Part shown: piece after piece, positions 34,422 to 49,044 of the stretch
Position numbering within the stretch: position 1 is the first letter of the stretch
Layout of the letters: each line of letters starts with the position of its first letter
Source: Phallus indusiatus
Lineage: Eukaryota; Basidiomycota; Agaricomycetes; Phallales; Phallaceae
Direction: 5' to 3'
Length of the DNA: 64,000 nt
Assembly: GCA_027605045.1 (NCBI GenBank)
Contig: JAQFWX010000080.1
Span: forward strand, 1 to 64,000
Position numbers and translations under genes: made by a program
Notes under the pieces: generated by a model
What the model saw: the letters and a program-made list of their open reading frames with translations, nothing else
Database searches by the model: none
What the model was told of the DNA's origin: nothing

Positions 34422-36482
34422 ATGATCATGTACCCCGCCTCGTCCACCGCCATCAACTCTGTCAACACCATCACAACCACCACCGTGACTAAAACACACT
34501 TTGAACTGTTCGTGTCGACGCGTTCAAGAGTCATCAGAGTCTTCAACATACCCCGGGGAGAACTTGGCAGTGGTCTATTGTTGTCGCTGTTGAGTAACAA
34601 TGGTCTACTGCTGACGACGAGTGCCGTGTCACTGTGGACTTTGAGGGAGGAATGGGGCGGAAGACCCATTGGAGAAGAAGAGTCAGTATGGGTCGTGTTC
34701 AAGTCTCATGAGCAGGTTCATTCGCCTTTCATTCTCGTCCTCCGCGTATACACTCAATATAATCATGCCTTCCTTTAGGCATTCATAGCACTGCGCATGA
34801 TCAGTGGAGGAATCAACGCTGCTGGTGCTGGAAGTGTATTCATACTATCTGCCACGACAGCTCTCGAGTCAGACCTCGAACCACCCATTAAGCTGCGCAA
34901 AGTAGAATTGCGACGGAATGTGCGTTCGATTCTTTCTTTCAAAAATCTATAATAGTGCTGACACTGCACTAGAGTATCCCGTTCCGTCAAGCCCATTCTG
35001 CCAACGACCTCCGAACCAATTTTTACACTTGCGCTTCAAATCCGCCTCCACCACCTCGAAACCTAACTGCTAGCAACAACAACAACAACAATAATAGTAA
35101 CGTTGCATTTCGACAGGGAGATTGGATGTACAAGATTTTTTTCAACAAAACGTATCACTTTATACTTACCAAGTTCCCAGGTGCATCTGCAATGCCCACA
35201 ATTTTATGCGGAACACGCTTTGCATAGCTTGCAGTTCTCCTCGCCATCTCCTTCCCCAACCATCCGCGATTTCCCCCTCCCCTACTTCTGTCGTATCGAA
35301 CACCAGCAGCAACGTGAATTCCAATAATACCAACAACAATAACAAACTCCCCATCATTTTCACTCCGTCAGGCCGAGCCTTAGCCGTCGGCGGTAAAGTG
35401 CAAAACATCTCGAGCGATCCAATGGCGCCCTGCATCATATTTTGGCCAGACAACGAGCCTTTCCCCGAGCAGCGTCAGATCCGCCCTACCTTCCAATACG
35501 GCTCTTTACCCGGTGCACAGCCTCCCCCTATCCTGAATACAGGCAATAAAGGTCCCATCGAACAACAGCCCGGCGACTGGGTTTGCGGGAAATGCGAATA
35601 CTTGGTAATCCATTTCTCTCTCTCTCAATTTCAATTTGAAAAAAAAAAAAGATTGCTCATTCTCTACTATAGAATTGGAGAAGACGCAAAGTATGCCAGA
35701 CATGTTATCCTTACGCCGAAGGAAACGCAGATGGCGTATCTCCCGCTGTTCAAGCAGAGCGTTTGGCAATCCTAACTCAAGTACTCGGAATCTGCGCCCA
35801 GCCAACCACAATGCAAATGCAAGTTCAAATGTCCCCCGCACCTTCCAGCTCCTCCACGTCCACATCTACCACTGGCAGTGCGCATAGCCCTCGCTCATCC
35901 CCATCTACGACATCGACTTCCATTCTCTCCGTTCCACTGTCTTCTCCCAAAAAAATCGACTCTGACGCGTTAGATATCGTCAATTATCGTCGTCGTCCTC
36001 TTCACCAATCCCGCCAACAACAACAGCCTCTTCCTCGCAATCCAACTTTTTCTCATCTTCATCATCATGACGGCATTATTCTACCCTACCTGACCGAAGA
36101 AGCCCAAAATCAAAAAGACATGGAATACTATTCCCCGCTTGTCATCGGACGTAATAATCATAGCAACAGTAATAGTAATAGTAATAACACCAAGCCAAAT
36201 TTGAATTTCGGTCTTACTTCAAATGGCATCACTCTGGCTAGAGGAGGAGGAATGCCAGCAGCAGCACCATTGCCCACTGGCTTGGATGCGCTCCCAGCAA
36301 CTTCACTTTCATCTGGAGGACCTCCAAATACGATCATTCGTCGCCAATCATCTCTCACTTTCACTCCGGGACACCATCATTCCTCTATCCCTACAAATTC
36401 TTCGACTTCAATCTGGACAATGGGGGAAGAGGAACTAGAAACCGGTCTGGGAATGGTCGGAGTCGGATTAGGTCTCAACTAA
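34422..36482 (+). CDS. RNA-binding protein with RRM-like domain and two RanBP2-type zinc fingers
   Basis: Likely single-stranded RNA-binding regulator. Exons 34422-34715, 34779-34919, 34973-35127, 35181-35604 and 35673-36482 total 1824 nt, giving 607 residues. Residues 20-140 look RRM-like: HFELFVSTRSRVIRVFNIPR, SVWVVFKSHEQAFIALRMIS and AGSVFILSATTALES. A conserved-looking segment, SIPFRQAHSANDLRTNFYTC then ASNPPPPPRNL, is followed by an Asn repeat (N7) and RQGDWM. The first finger is WMCICNAHNFMRNTLCIAC and the second WVCGKCEYLNWRRRKVCQTC. The second matches W-x-C-x2-C-x3-N-x6-C-x2-C; the first is C-x-C instead of C-x2-C and is split by an intron. The C-terminal 270 residues are Ser/His/Asn-rich, with ITLARGGGMPA and a final GMVGVGLGLN. 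A second ATG two codons downstream is an alternative start. Confidence 0.84.
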
Positions 36483-37570
36483 TGGCGTATCTGGTATCAT
36501 TTTTCACTCTCGCTTTTGCGCTCCCCCTTGGCTTGCATCCTAGACTTTTTAAATCCAAAAACCTTTCTTATCAGATATGGAGTCCTCCGACGGAACGTAT
36601 GGAAAAAAACAACTGAGGACTGAGGAATGTTCGTCGCTTACTAGAATAATAAGGAAAGGATCAAGGCAAAGCGGGATGAAAATAACAGCGTTTGTTTGTT
36701 TGCTTTTTGTTTTTCTGTTCTTGTTTCTTGCAGTCGCTTTGATTGTCATACCGCTATTTACTATGCTGTGTTATTGTCTTGTTATCGCTCACCCATCTCT
36801 TGTGTCTGCTTTGTTAATATTTTTTTTGATCGCCTCATAGCATACTTGTTATAATTTGCTTTACCCCCCAAGAGTTCATCTTTTATTAATCTATGTATTC
36901 GCCTATATCTATCTCGAATGCTTGTACTTTTTATCCTTATAAAAATCATTATACATGTATGCATGTTGAAACACAATAATACACGAATTCTTCTTTTCCC
37001 CGTCTCCAAGATTCTACGTAGTGCCATCAAATGCCGCAGTATGATAAGGAGCGTCGATAAGGTAGTGCTGACTGGTATGCATGTCATATAGCCATATTTG
37101 GGGAGAAATATGCTTCTTCCTGTCTCGATCTCGATAAATGAATTCATTATTGCGAATGCGTAGCCTAACGACAATCATTTATTCATCAAAACATGATCGA
37201 CGCCCCGATTAATAGGAGAAGTGTGTGTGTGTATGTGTCAATGTCAGTCAGTCACACTGGTCTTCTTCTCTTCTCGTCATGATCAAGCCAACCCGCTATC
37301 TCCCCTCCTCTATCTCCTTCTCCCCCCTCCTCCCTTGGCAACGAACGCGCGCGCCCAAAAACACTAACTTCTCTCTTTAATATCACAGAAAATTAAGTCT
37401 CGTTGGCGTAAGGCGCTCCCATGTCAAAAGCATACAAACATGACATCTTATGCATTTGTACGTATACTTTGCGCCGTGCAGTTTTAGGCATTTTCAAATT
37501 CAGAATTTGATAAGAGATGTTGAGTTTTACATACACAAGATTCTTTCTGAGCATTAGTTATATACGAAAT

Positions 37571-37590
37571 AGGTATATGCAGGTATATGC
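37571..37590. repeat. Perfect 10-base tandem duplication AGGTATATGC
   Basis: Two perfect adjacent copies, followed by a near-palindromic GCATATATGCATATA. It lies in the gene-free stretch and may be ordinary simple-sequence drift. Confidence 0.75.
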
Positions 37591-37709
37591 GGGTGCATAT
37601 ATGCATATAAAGCGTTTTCCATAAAATAAAAAGAAGATCAATTAGCCGAGATTTGACATGATAGAATCTGGTTAAACCAATAAACACATATTACTCTATA
37701 TTACTACAG

Positions 37710-37729
37710 CGTTCGATAGCGTTCGATAT
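37710..37729. repeat. Perfect 10-base tandem duplication GCGTTCGATA
   Basis: Two perfect adjacent copies in otherwise non-repetitive sequence of the gene-free stretch. Confidence 0.75.
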
Positions 37730-38371
37730 ATACAACTTTCAGAGCTCCAAAGTGGCTGTGCACGCGAACACGCACAAAGAATACATACCTCCGTAACGGT
37801 GGAATCCGGATGGCCGACGTGGAAAAGACCGGGAGAACGGAATCAGGACAGGGAACTTGTTGTGTGTAAACTTTTGGACGTCCGTCTAAGGTCCTTTGAA
37901 ATGTACCATCATGTCGACACACGTCGAACCAGGCATGCCTGCAGGGTCGCGTACCCTTCGTTGACTTGACGCCAACCTTATGTACATATGTAGGGAATTC
38001 GATTTCTCTCTCGATTTGTATATTTGACCGTGTCCATATTTTTAAGGTTGACTTCACTTTCAGCGGCCTTTCCATCATGAGAATTAACTAACAAACTAGC
38101 TCACTACTAAAGCCGACCGCCGTTGTCACGGTCAACCTTGGAAACAAAACCTTAAAAAAACCCTGCTACCTACTCTAGCCTACTCTCTCTCTAGCGAACA
38201 GCAAATGAACAAATGACAATGACAATGACAAGCGCCCTTTTTTTGTCATTTTCTGACACGCATATATGTATGTATGTAATGAACTCAAAACAAAAAACCG
38301 TAAAATGAAATCATACTTGTTGATTACCGTCATACCCCTACCTAGTATGTAGCAGCTGGAAGTTTCCGACC

Positions 38372-38394
38372 ATGTATGATGCATGATGCATGAT
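38372..38394. repeat. Short tandem repeat of ATGATGC units
   Basis: GTATGATGC is followed by two further ATGATGC-like units (ATGATGCATGATGCATGATGG), a local microsatellite. Confidence 0.7.
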
Positions 38395-41338
38395 GGTGCG
38401 TGCCCGGGCAGTCGTTGTCAGGCCGAGTCGGAGGGCCAGCCATCATCAAGCCCGAAAGGCAGTGTTAAAATCAATATATGTACGTTTTGCTGCAGGTACA
38501 TATACGGTGATATCATCGCGGTGTAACTTGGGTGGCATGCACACTTATAATAATAATCATCCTGCATCTTGCTTTTATAGAGCCCGGATCAATTTGGTTT
38601 GTTGCCTTTCTTCCAGATATGTATGCAATCACAGATCCGCCAGGGGAGTTTTTTTGCAATGCACGCCGGTAGATGAAACAGATTGATTGATTGGTCGGTG
38701 GTGAAATGATCGACTCCATCAAATTTTATTTCCAGAAGAGCTAACAATCATAATATATATGACATGGTTGAGCATGGCAGTTCTGTATTCAAAAAGCACT
38801 CGGGTACACATACAATAATGAATCAAATCAATGTAGACTGGTCTGCCAGTAGTTGCATACATGCATCGGCAATGTCTAGCCCGATGAAGTCCAGCCACGT
38901 CCGGTCCTCGCACATGGACTGAAGCAGTCCCACCGAATCCTCCTATTTTGGGTGCTTTTGTTACTGCCAGTCGGAGGTGTATGTGTCCCTGCAAGCCCCG
39001 ATGCCGCGGCAGCCAGAATTTAGAATCACTTCTAGAACATGTATGCTTCAAACGAGTAAGTATGTATATGTACGGCTACATAACCATATGTACCTACACA
39101 AGGTCCAATGACGCAACTCATTCTTAACTTTAATTCAAAAAACGGTCTCTTAAAATCTTCTCTCCGGCTCTTTCCTCAGTTCCACCGCGGAGTTTTTGTC
39201 GTATGTATATAGTATAGTAATTGGACATAATTCATGTATGTCTTGTGTGTCTTAATAATTTCCGCTTTGCTTTTTGATGCCCGCAAGTGCCTCGTCAAAA
39301 AAGGCTGCTGCTCCTTTTTAAGATATCAGACCCTGGATTAAAAAAAAAGGACATCCCAACCAACGTTTGTTTCGAATGAGGAAAGCGGCCCGTGTCGGAA
39401 TATTTCCTGCGTAGAGAGATAAGATAGACATAATAAGTGTTTTATCCGAACAAGACGTTTCGATCCCTGGCCTTTTTCCTTCTCTCTTTCTCCTTGATAA
39501 CTTCAAGCGAACACGGTTAAAAGTAAGCGATGACGAAACGCATGAGGATGAAAGGAAACCTTAAAAGATGCAAAGGGGAGTGTACTCAAGTGGTACTAAT
39601 ATGTACTTCGAATTCTGTGTCATTTTCCTCCAATTCAATTCCAAAATAAGAAAGCCAGGCGGGCTTGTATAAACGATCTCACCCGGCGTTATCAAATTTC
39701 AATTAACGCTGTCAAATAAAATATGATAATTTTGGGACCATACTCACCACGCGCGCGCGCATTGTAAAAAATGCACGAACCGTCGAAGTTCGTGTATAAC
39801 GTACATAAGGACGTATGTATGTACATAGCTGCAAGAAGTTACGTGAAACGGAAAGACTTATCATCCCTGCCTGACCGGCGGCTTAAACATTGCTCCATAA
39901 CCAGATCATTGCCCTTTTTCATAAAGCACCTTCTCATGATCTCTGTGTCGTTCAAGGTCTCCAGAATAATGGATCAAACGGAAATAAGAATAAGTCAAGT
40001 AGCGAGAAAGGAAGGGGGGAAAAAAGTACCCGCCTAAGCCTGGAAAAATAAAACCGGTCGTTGTCTCGGTGTTTCATGGTTTCAATGGCCATCGGGAAAA
40101 AAATATGGATCGATTTGTGGCAGAGTCGAACGGTAAATAACGGGTTAATTGTTAATTGCTGCAACTACAAAACCCGGAGTGCGACGAGCGCTACAGAGTC
40201 ATGGTATATTACGTAAGAAAATTGTTCGGGTTGGTCGGGCTACAGAAGGCGACCAGACTGGAGCTCGCATGTGATTGCAAGAAACGACATGAATGAATGA
40301 AAGAGCCTGGTGAGGCATAAACTTCATACATATCACCCTATACAATATCCACCACTTTGATTAGAGCATCTTCATTTTCAAAAGAGGAATCGGAGCCTCG
40401 GACCCAAATCCAGCAAACTCAAATTATACTAAGCATTTTTCTTAGAATTGTCCACTTAATCTATTTCAAAAACCATTATATAGCACATATGTATACTCTC
40501 ATGCTTTCAATCACCTTACGGAAATCTGCAGTTCGCATGCGTCATCTCTCCCTCTCCATTCAACGCTTAATTAGCGTGACGGAAAGAAGCATATAACATT
40601 AGCTTGTCAATGCGAGGTGTAACGGAGCGATGGAAGAAGTACTTGTAAGATTTGTACAACGCTTGAGTGATTGCCCCGGTTCTATCTCATATAAACTTTG
40701 ACAAAAAAAGACGACAGGTCTTGTAAATAAAATAAAAGGAGAAAAAGAAAGATTCTCGTAATGAAACTCTTCAACTCGGGGCGATCGGATACTTTATTAA
40801 ACGGGAACGAGCATCATGTGATTAGTTTTTGAAATACATTCTGACAGTGAGATGCATGTTGATCGTCCTTACTTCGGCAACCTTGGAGCAAAATGGACCC
40901 CTAATCGATGGACTGGGCACCCTTCTTCCTTCTACTTCGAGAAAAATTATTCCAGACCCACTGATCCGCATTGGCACTTTAAGGTATGTACAAGCAATTT
41001 GGCATAATATAGGACCCAGTAAGAGTACTTCCATTTAGACTCTTAATACTGCAAAAGCACTCATATATAAAATCCGAATATCCTTTCTAAAAAGGAGAAT
41101 TCATTCGTCAATTATGTATTGATGTAAGTATGTATACCCTGAGACAACTTTCGAATGCGAAAACTCTTATTTAATGCCAATCCCGCCGAGAAGCATTGCT
41201 GCTACAGAATATTTGTATTATGTGAAGAAAAGTCAATAGTCAAGATCAATATAATGTTTTATCAGATAAGAAGGAAATCATCGAAAGAGGGGGGGTATTG
41301 ATGTATACCCTTGCAATCAGTGTATTGTATATACATCA

Positions 41339-43292
<1,954 letters not shown>

Positions 43293-43445
43293 GACTTTTT
43301 TCTAAAAAGAACCTTTTTAGTGAGAAGTTACTAGGCTCCGCCAAGGTTTTGGCTTGCCTGTTTTTGCTTTCGTCATCCATCTCTCAAATGGCTTACGTAA
43401 GGAAGATTTCTTCACTTGGGGAGCGCTCGTGCTTTTTGGACCACC
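43293..43445. promoter_or_regulatory. Bidirectional promoter, LPD1 / small orphan
   Basis: 153 bases lie between divergent start codons. This hints that the orphan may be co-expressed with a mitochondrial gene. Confidence 0.45.
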
Positions 43446-43798
43446 ATGGCACGGTGTTATGTGCTAAGTATATCCCAGACGTTGCTGTCAAAAAATGAAC
43501 AAGTTCCACAAGGCTGTTTTGCCAAAATTTTCTTCGAGAAGCACCCATATCCGAAGATCCAACGTGAAAAAAATGCGATTGTCGGTATACTTATCTATGG
43601 GTTTTGGTGTGGTATATAATAATTCAAGCGGGTTTTTCAGAGCCGCTCACTTGGTATAACTCTATTCAAGACAACCGTCGACGAATAGGTTGCCGCGAGA
43701 AACTTGTTGGGAAAGAACTTGATGAAACTATTAGCACAGAAGGACGAATTCCAACACGTGTGTTTACGAAATATTCGCGCACTCGGATGCATGATTAG
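43446..43798 (+). CDS. 98-residue uncharacterised protein, possibly mitochondrial
   Basis: I do not recognise this protein. The ATG sits in a CCACCATGG context. Exons 43446-43584 and 43641-43798, with a 56-nt intron, total 297 nt exactly. The N-terminus, MARCYVLSISQTLLSKNEQV, lacks acidic residues before Glu18, which is compatible with a mitochondrial presequence. The middle reads FFEKHPYPKIQREKNAIV. The C-terminal half has conserved-looking, charged sequence: LTWYNSIQDNRRRIGCREKL, VGKELDETISTEGRIPTRVF and TKYSRTRMHD. A shorter 29-nt intron would add a hydrophobic GILIYGFWC segment, but is below the usual size here. Codon use and splice sites look real, and it is head to head with LPD1. Confidence 0.62.
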
Positions 43799-45500
43799 TG
43801 GATACCTTTTTTTTTCTTTTTCCCTTGTCTTTGAGAACGCGGACCTGAACGAGATTTACAGCGGTTAGTGATGTTCTCTAGCGTGGTACGGATCCGAAAT
43901 GTCGCGTTTCGAGTTGAGAGGCGTGGTCAAACATATGTACGATTCGCCATGGTAGCGAACAACCACTAGGTAGATGGGCTATACAACGCATTACCCCTCG
44001 ATTAGATCTCGTTGCTTTCCGAAAATTAAAACAGAAGGAACAACCGGATAACGATCATGATTGACAAGACACGCTGAAAGATTTCAAAAAAAGCAGAAAG
44101 GAGAAATATGTAACACAAGGACGGCTGAACGAGTTAAGGTTGTTGTTTGGCGAGAGAAGAACTAAAGTGATTCTTTATCCCACATGCGATTGGATCTGAA
44201 ATGGCCGTTGATATCCGTCTGTCGGAAAGGAGATTTTATCTGCTGCCATAATTTTACAAGTTTAGGTTCCCTATATTGGAACGTCTCGATTCGCTTCAAC
44301 CCGAGTGTTATTTACTTGAATTCTTTCGGTTCCTGAAATAAATATACACAGAGGTATCAATGCGAGCGTATAATCTTTTAATTCAAAAACCGCACATACA
44401 AGGGAACGCTTTCCTCTTCCTCACCCCTTGAGACGCGTTTTCTGTGGGAGTATTTTTTGATTATGGGTAGCTTCTAAATACTTCAGCAGCTAGTTAACCC
44501 GTAATCTTCCGCAATAAAATACCCAGCCATCTTTTCACCTATGCGGCATTCTATTTTTCCAATCCATTTAGCATTCTTTTTTTTATATATAAATGCAAAG
44601 CATGAATTCCGCGTGACGTTCAGTGTTGAATGGAAGGAAACAAAAAGCTGAGGGTACAATGTTTGTGACTTGGTTGAGCAAAGAAAACCGAAGTACAATC
44701 ACGGCAAATCTGGAAGCGATTCTTTTTAGTTTCTCATGCTTTCAGAATCCAATGTCCGGATCCGGACTTGAAACGCGACTGCGTAAAACCAAGGTTGGAT
44801 AGACGGTGAATCCCATAATGTTCTAGTCATATTCTGAAAAGGAGATTAGGGAGCGCTTGGAGACAGAGAATTTGTAAATTAATCAAGCGAAGATCTACTA
44901 GATACGGCTAATCTTCCACGAGACTGACAAACTCGACGTCACAAATTCGCATACACCCGGCGAACGTGGACAATAGACTCTTTGGCAGATAGCGACTTGA
45001 CTGATCAATCAAAACGTCCTAGAGCATTCAAGAATAGGTTTCTATTTACAAAGGACATTGAATATGCTTTCGTAACGAGCCGTTGCAGAATGACGCATGA
45101 TAACGTGGCGCGCTTATGAGATCAATGCTGGTTTGGAAATGGCATCATTCACTCATCGAGTCTCGTTTATTTTTTTGTCTGACAAACAAACGAACAAACA
45201 AGTCTATTAGCGTGTCCCACTGGGGTCTATAAATTAAGAATTCCACTATGTGATGAGAGATAATGAGTTTATATTTTGGGGTATAAATATAGCACTCCAG
45301 GCACCACGCTTTTGCGCATGGGTTGGCGAAGAAAAAGGAAAAAGTCAGCCATCGGATGCCTATCTAAGCTGCATCCTTGACAACCTCTCGTTCGAGACTT
45401 TTTTATAATGTATGCCGCCAGTATTCCACGGCAAAGTATGCCTTCATTTAGGATTATCAATTAGCACTGCAATTTTCCCAAAAAAGAATGAAAGGATAGA
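43799..45500. other. Intergenic, no gene seen
   Basis: 1.7 kb without supported ORFs, RNA genes or repeats. It lies between two unrelated transcripts that end toward each other (98-residue orphan, plus; 190-residue orphan, minus). Confidence 0.5.
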
Positions 45501-46309
45501 TTAACTAACTCTGTCAAAACAGAATTCACCACTCCATGCAGCAACATATCGTCTGCTATCTTCTAAGCTTCTATATAATTCGTCGACCGATGTCCGCAGG
45601 GCATCGTATTCGCTCTCTGTTTCAATAAAACCACTGGCGAGCTCTTCTTTGCACGACTGTATGGCTTGTGAAATATCTGAGTCAAGGATTGCAAGGTGGG
45701 GTAGTAAAGGGTCATTATCGGAAGAGGTCCATCGTAAAGGGAAAGTGGAGCGTATCACAGAAGTTAAAATGGGAAGTGAATCAGCCCCCAAGCCTAATGA
45801 AAGCATGTATCATTAGTACACGGCCCGATAACAGTGTATGAAGGAGCAGGAGATGTGCGACGGTGAATGAAATTACATACCGGCACCAAATAGCATACGA
45901 GCCCGACTGAGGACTTCGGTGAATTGCTGAGTGGGCACGTAGACAGATCCACTTCGTCTGACGAAAAGGGATGAAGACGATGGCAGATTGTTTTTATTTT
46001 TGGCCGCTGTCTGCTTCAGTCGATTACGCGCAACATGATGGAATGGTGCGCTAGTATTAGGACTAGTTCATGACGTGGAGAGTGAATAAGGGGACCGGGA
46101 AGGAAAAATGGTACTAGACAAAGTACGTACAAAGTTGCTAATAAAGCGCGAACCACGGCTCGTAGGTCGGTTGCAGGAGCATTAGCAATGAAGGTGTCGA
46201 TCATGAGGTTACTTTTGAACGAAATTCACGTCAGAAAAAAGGCATAAACAGCAAGAAGAGAAACATAGGCCTACGCACACATGTTTAACAGACCCGCACG
46301 AGGCATCAT
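45501..46309 (-). CDS. 190-residue uncharacterised protein
   Basis: I do not recognise this protein. Exons 46309-46281, 46211-46131, 46050-45881 and 45793-45501 total 573 nt exactly, with good donors and acceptors, which supports a real gene. The sequence begins MMPRAGLLNINLMIDTFIAN and continues APATDLRAVVRALLATFAPF. A basic, Ser-rich linker follows (RNRLKQTAAKNKNNLPSSSS). The second half looks helical and acidic: QQFTEVLSRARMLFGAGLGA, LPHLAILDSDISQAIQSCKE and YDALRTSVDELYRSLEDSRR. It ends AAWSGEFCFDRVS. No signal peptide or transmembrane segment is evident. The start could equally be the second Met. Confidence 0.66.
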
Positions 46310-46995
46310 AAACAGCAGTGGTAGCAGGCATGAAGTGAATTCGAGGTAGGCAAAGCTAGTTTTTGCTTTTGGGGGTTTGAAGTTGAGATTTTGGACTGGA
46401 AACGCGACACATTTTAAACAGAAAAAAAGCAGGAGAATAAATAGTTGTGAAGAACGACGGAGACTAAAAGGTCAAAAGGGAGAAATAATCAAGTTCAGAC
46501 CAACTAAGCGGCCGTCGTTTCAATGCCTGGAATGTGCCATAATTCGAATTTTATTTTTTTTATTTCCCAACAAAGAAATAAAGAACGAAGTTATTTGCAG
46601 GCTAGTTCTCACACTTTCTTTTGGTAAAATAATTTTACAACTATAATATAAAAATATAATATTTCACATCCCGGGTTACTACTTTAAATATTATAATGTA
46701 AGCAACAATCTCGATTCATAAATGCCGGCCTTTTGTCAGGCCCAGGGAGTCACACAAACTGTCACGCCACGTGGTTACTATAGACCGTGCCCGGACCGAG
46801 ATTTACACAACGCATAGCCATATGTAGCTTGTATTTAGTATTGCCTGTTTATCGATTTGAAAAGCCGAAATCAACATACAGGCCTATAAAAATCATCTCT
46901 GGTCGAGACCGAAAACTATTTCGTATTTTTGTAAACTTGATTTGCATTCTGTTTCTGTTTCTTCCATTTTATTTCTAACCAACCGCATTGTAAAA
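46310..46995. promoter_or_regulatory. Divergent region between the 190-residue orphan and the aldo/keto reductase
   Basis: 686 bases between divergent start codons. AT-rich around 46620-46700, with repeated ATATAAAAATATAATATT words; no ORF with family features. Confidence 0.5.
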
Positions 46996-49044
46996 ATGGC
47001 AGACCACGACGCCGTCGAAACTGTCAGACTCGGCGCACTCACCGTTCCTCGACTGTTCAATGGATTATGGCAACTTTCCTCACCAGGTACGGGAGGAACC
47101 TCGGTTTTTGTCCCCGCTTAGCTGAAAGAAAGAAATGTTTAACACATAGCATGGGGAACTGCACCGGTCAGTAAAATCAAGCAGGAGATGAGACGTCATG
47201 TCGATGCCGGATTCGTGGCATTCGGTATTTCTGTTTCTTGTTATCATCGTCATGCAAAAGCAAAACCTGACCTTTGTCCTACTACTGTCTCCACAGACAT
47301 GGTAAGTTCTCACAATCACATCCCCTTTTCTTGTTATCGAACTAAAAATTGTTTGGTTTGTTCCCGATCGTAGGGTTAGTTTAGCTCTTTCTCTCCTTAA
47401 GTTGTTCCTTCGAACTTCGGATAAAATTTATTCAATATGGTGCTTGTATTCCATTCTAGCTGACCACTATGGAAGCGCAGAACAAATCTTCGTATGTCAT
47501 ACAATTGTTTTTTTCTTTCGAAACTGTTTTTTGGGGAATATTCACATAAAAATTGCGATCATCTGTTCTCCATTTTCCAAAACAGGGATCTTTCCGTTCG
47601 GGTCTCGCCCCAGAACAACGGTCACGTGTAATATGTGCAACCAAATGGTGTGTATTTCGCCCGACCGATCCCACCCCGCAACTCGTCCGCGAGGCCGTGC
47701 AAGAACGAGTTACTCGAACTGGCACACAATCCATTGATCTGTTACAGGCATGAATTCACCATATTTTTTTTAAAACTTTATCGCGTTCTCACTTCTCTTC
47801 CCTTGAAACATGGTTATCTAGCTCCACTGGTCCGATTACTCTTCACGAGCTTATGTTCTCGCCTTGCGTTATTTGCAGGCCCTTCAAACCGGTCCCAATA
47901 AATTAATTAATTCCTTGGGCTTGTGTAATTTCGATTCAGCCCGTACAGATGAGATTTGTTCCATTCTCGGTCCAGGTGCGATTGTCAGCAACCAAGTTCA
48001 GGTCAGGACACCCTCGACAGCCATTATCTTCTTTCACAAATGACCCTCAAATGTAATCAACACACTTACAGTTCTCCTTAATCGACACCCGTCCTTTGCA
48101 CAATATGGCCGATATCTGTCAAAAACACAATGTAAGTGCCATCTTTTTTTCTTTACCCTTTTATCTGTCATATCCATCTATCCGCTCGCCCCACCTTCCA
48201 TGAAAGTTTATGTCATAGCAACTTACGCTGCATGTTTTTTCCCCTTATTCTTTAGGTCAAACTATTAACATATGGTACACTGGTAAATATCTTCCCATCG
48301 GGTTTAAAAGCCCCAACCTCACTCTTTAATTTTACATGTTCTTTTCTTTTTCTGTTAATGGAAAATCAGTGCGGCGGTTTCCTGTCTGACAAGTATCTTG
48401 GAGCGCCACTTCCCGATGAATACGCGTTACTCACACCTTCCCAACGCAAGGTCAGTAGGTCGATCTAGATAACCATCATATTTCCAAATTCTAAAGCTAC
48501 CCGCTATTTGGGCACAATACTCATTTCTCACCCTTGAAACAGTATCTTGATATCATCCTAAATGTCTGGGGGGATTGGCCGTTGTTTCAACAACTTCTCC
48601 GCACCTTGCGGAGTATTGGTGACCGGCACGATGGCCGCAGTATATCCGTGGTCTCCACTCGCTGGGTACTAGATCAACCGTTCGTCGCCGCAGTTCTAGT
48701 GGGCAAGTCCCTTCTTTGCTTTTCTTATTCGTGTTGCCAGTCTAAAACTGAGTTCGCGGCGTCCCCATAGGATCACGTCTAGGGGTTTCGGAGCACACAA
48801 GTGTGAGTTGTGGATGATTCGTTGATCCATCACCGTCGCTATCATCATCACCAAAAATTGATTTGCTGATCGACTGCTTCTGTTGCTTTCCACTTTCTTC
48901 TCTCCGTATAAATAGGACAATCGTCGCGTCTTTGGTTTTCGTTTGACGGCAGAGGACAATGCCGCTATTCACAAAGTTCTTGCCTTGTCAAATTCACGGA
49001 AGTTGGTGATGAGTCTGGGAGACTGTGGGGCGGAGTACCGATAA
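46996..49044 (+). CDS. Aldo/keto reductase
   Basis: NAD(P)H-dependent oxidoreductase with the AKR barrel. The ATG at 46996 gives MADHDAVETVRLGALTVPRL and FNGLWQLSSP. Later exons give AWGTAPVSKIKQEMRRHVDA, GFVAFDMADHYGSAEQIF (catalytic Asp and Tyr), RVICATKWCVFRPTD (Lys), SIDLLQ then HWSDYSSRAYVLALRYL (His), SLGLCNFDSARTDEICSILG, VSNQVQFSLIDTRPLHNMAD, LLTYGTLCGGFLSDKYLGAP, VSTRWVLDQPFVAAVLVGSR, and FRLTAEDNAAIHKVLALS near the end. The tetrad is complete, so it is probably active; the substrate is unknown. It has about ten short introns. The residues Asp-Met come from a micro-exon of about 6 nt at 47297-47301, where one G appears to be missing. Confidence 0.88.

Noticed and set aside
37704..39051. 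ORFs of 110-124 codons on the minus strand in the gene-free stretch
   Set aside because: Cys/His/Arg-rich chance translations without splice-consistent neighbours or domains.
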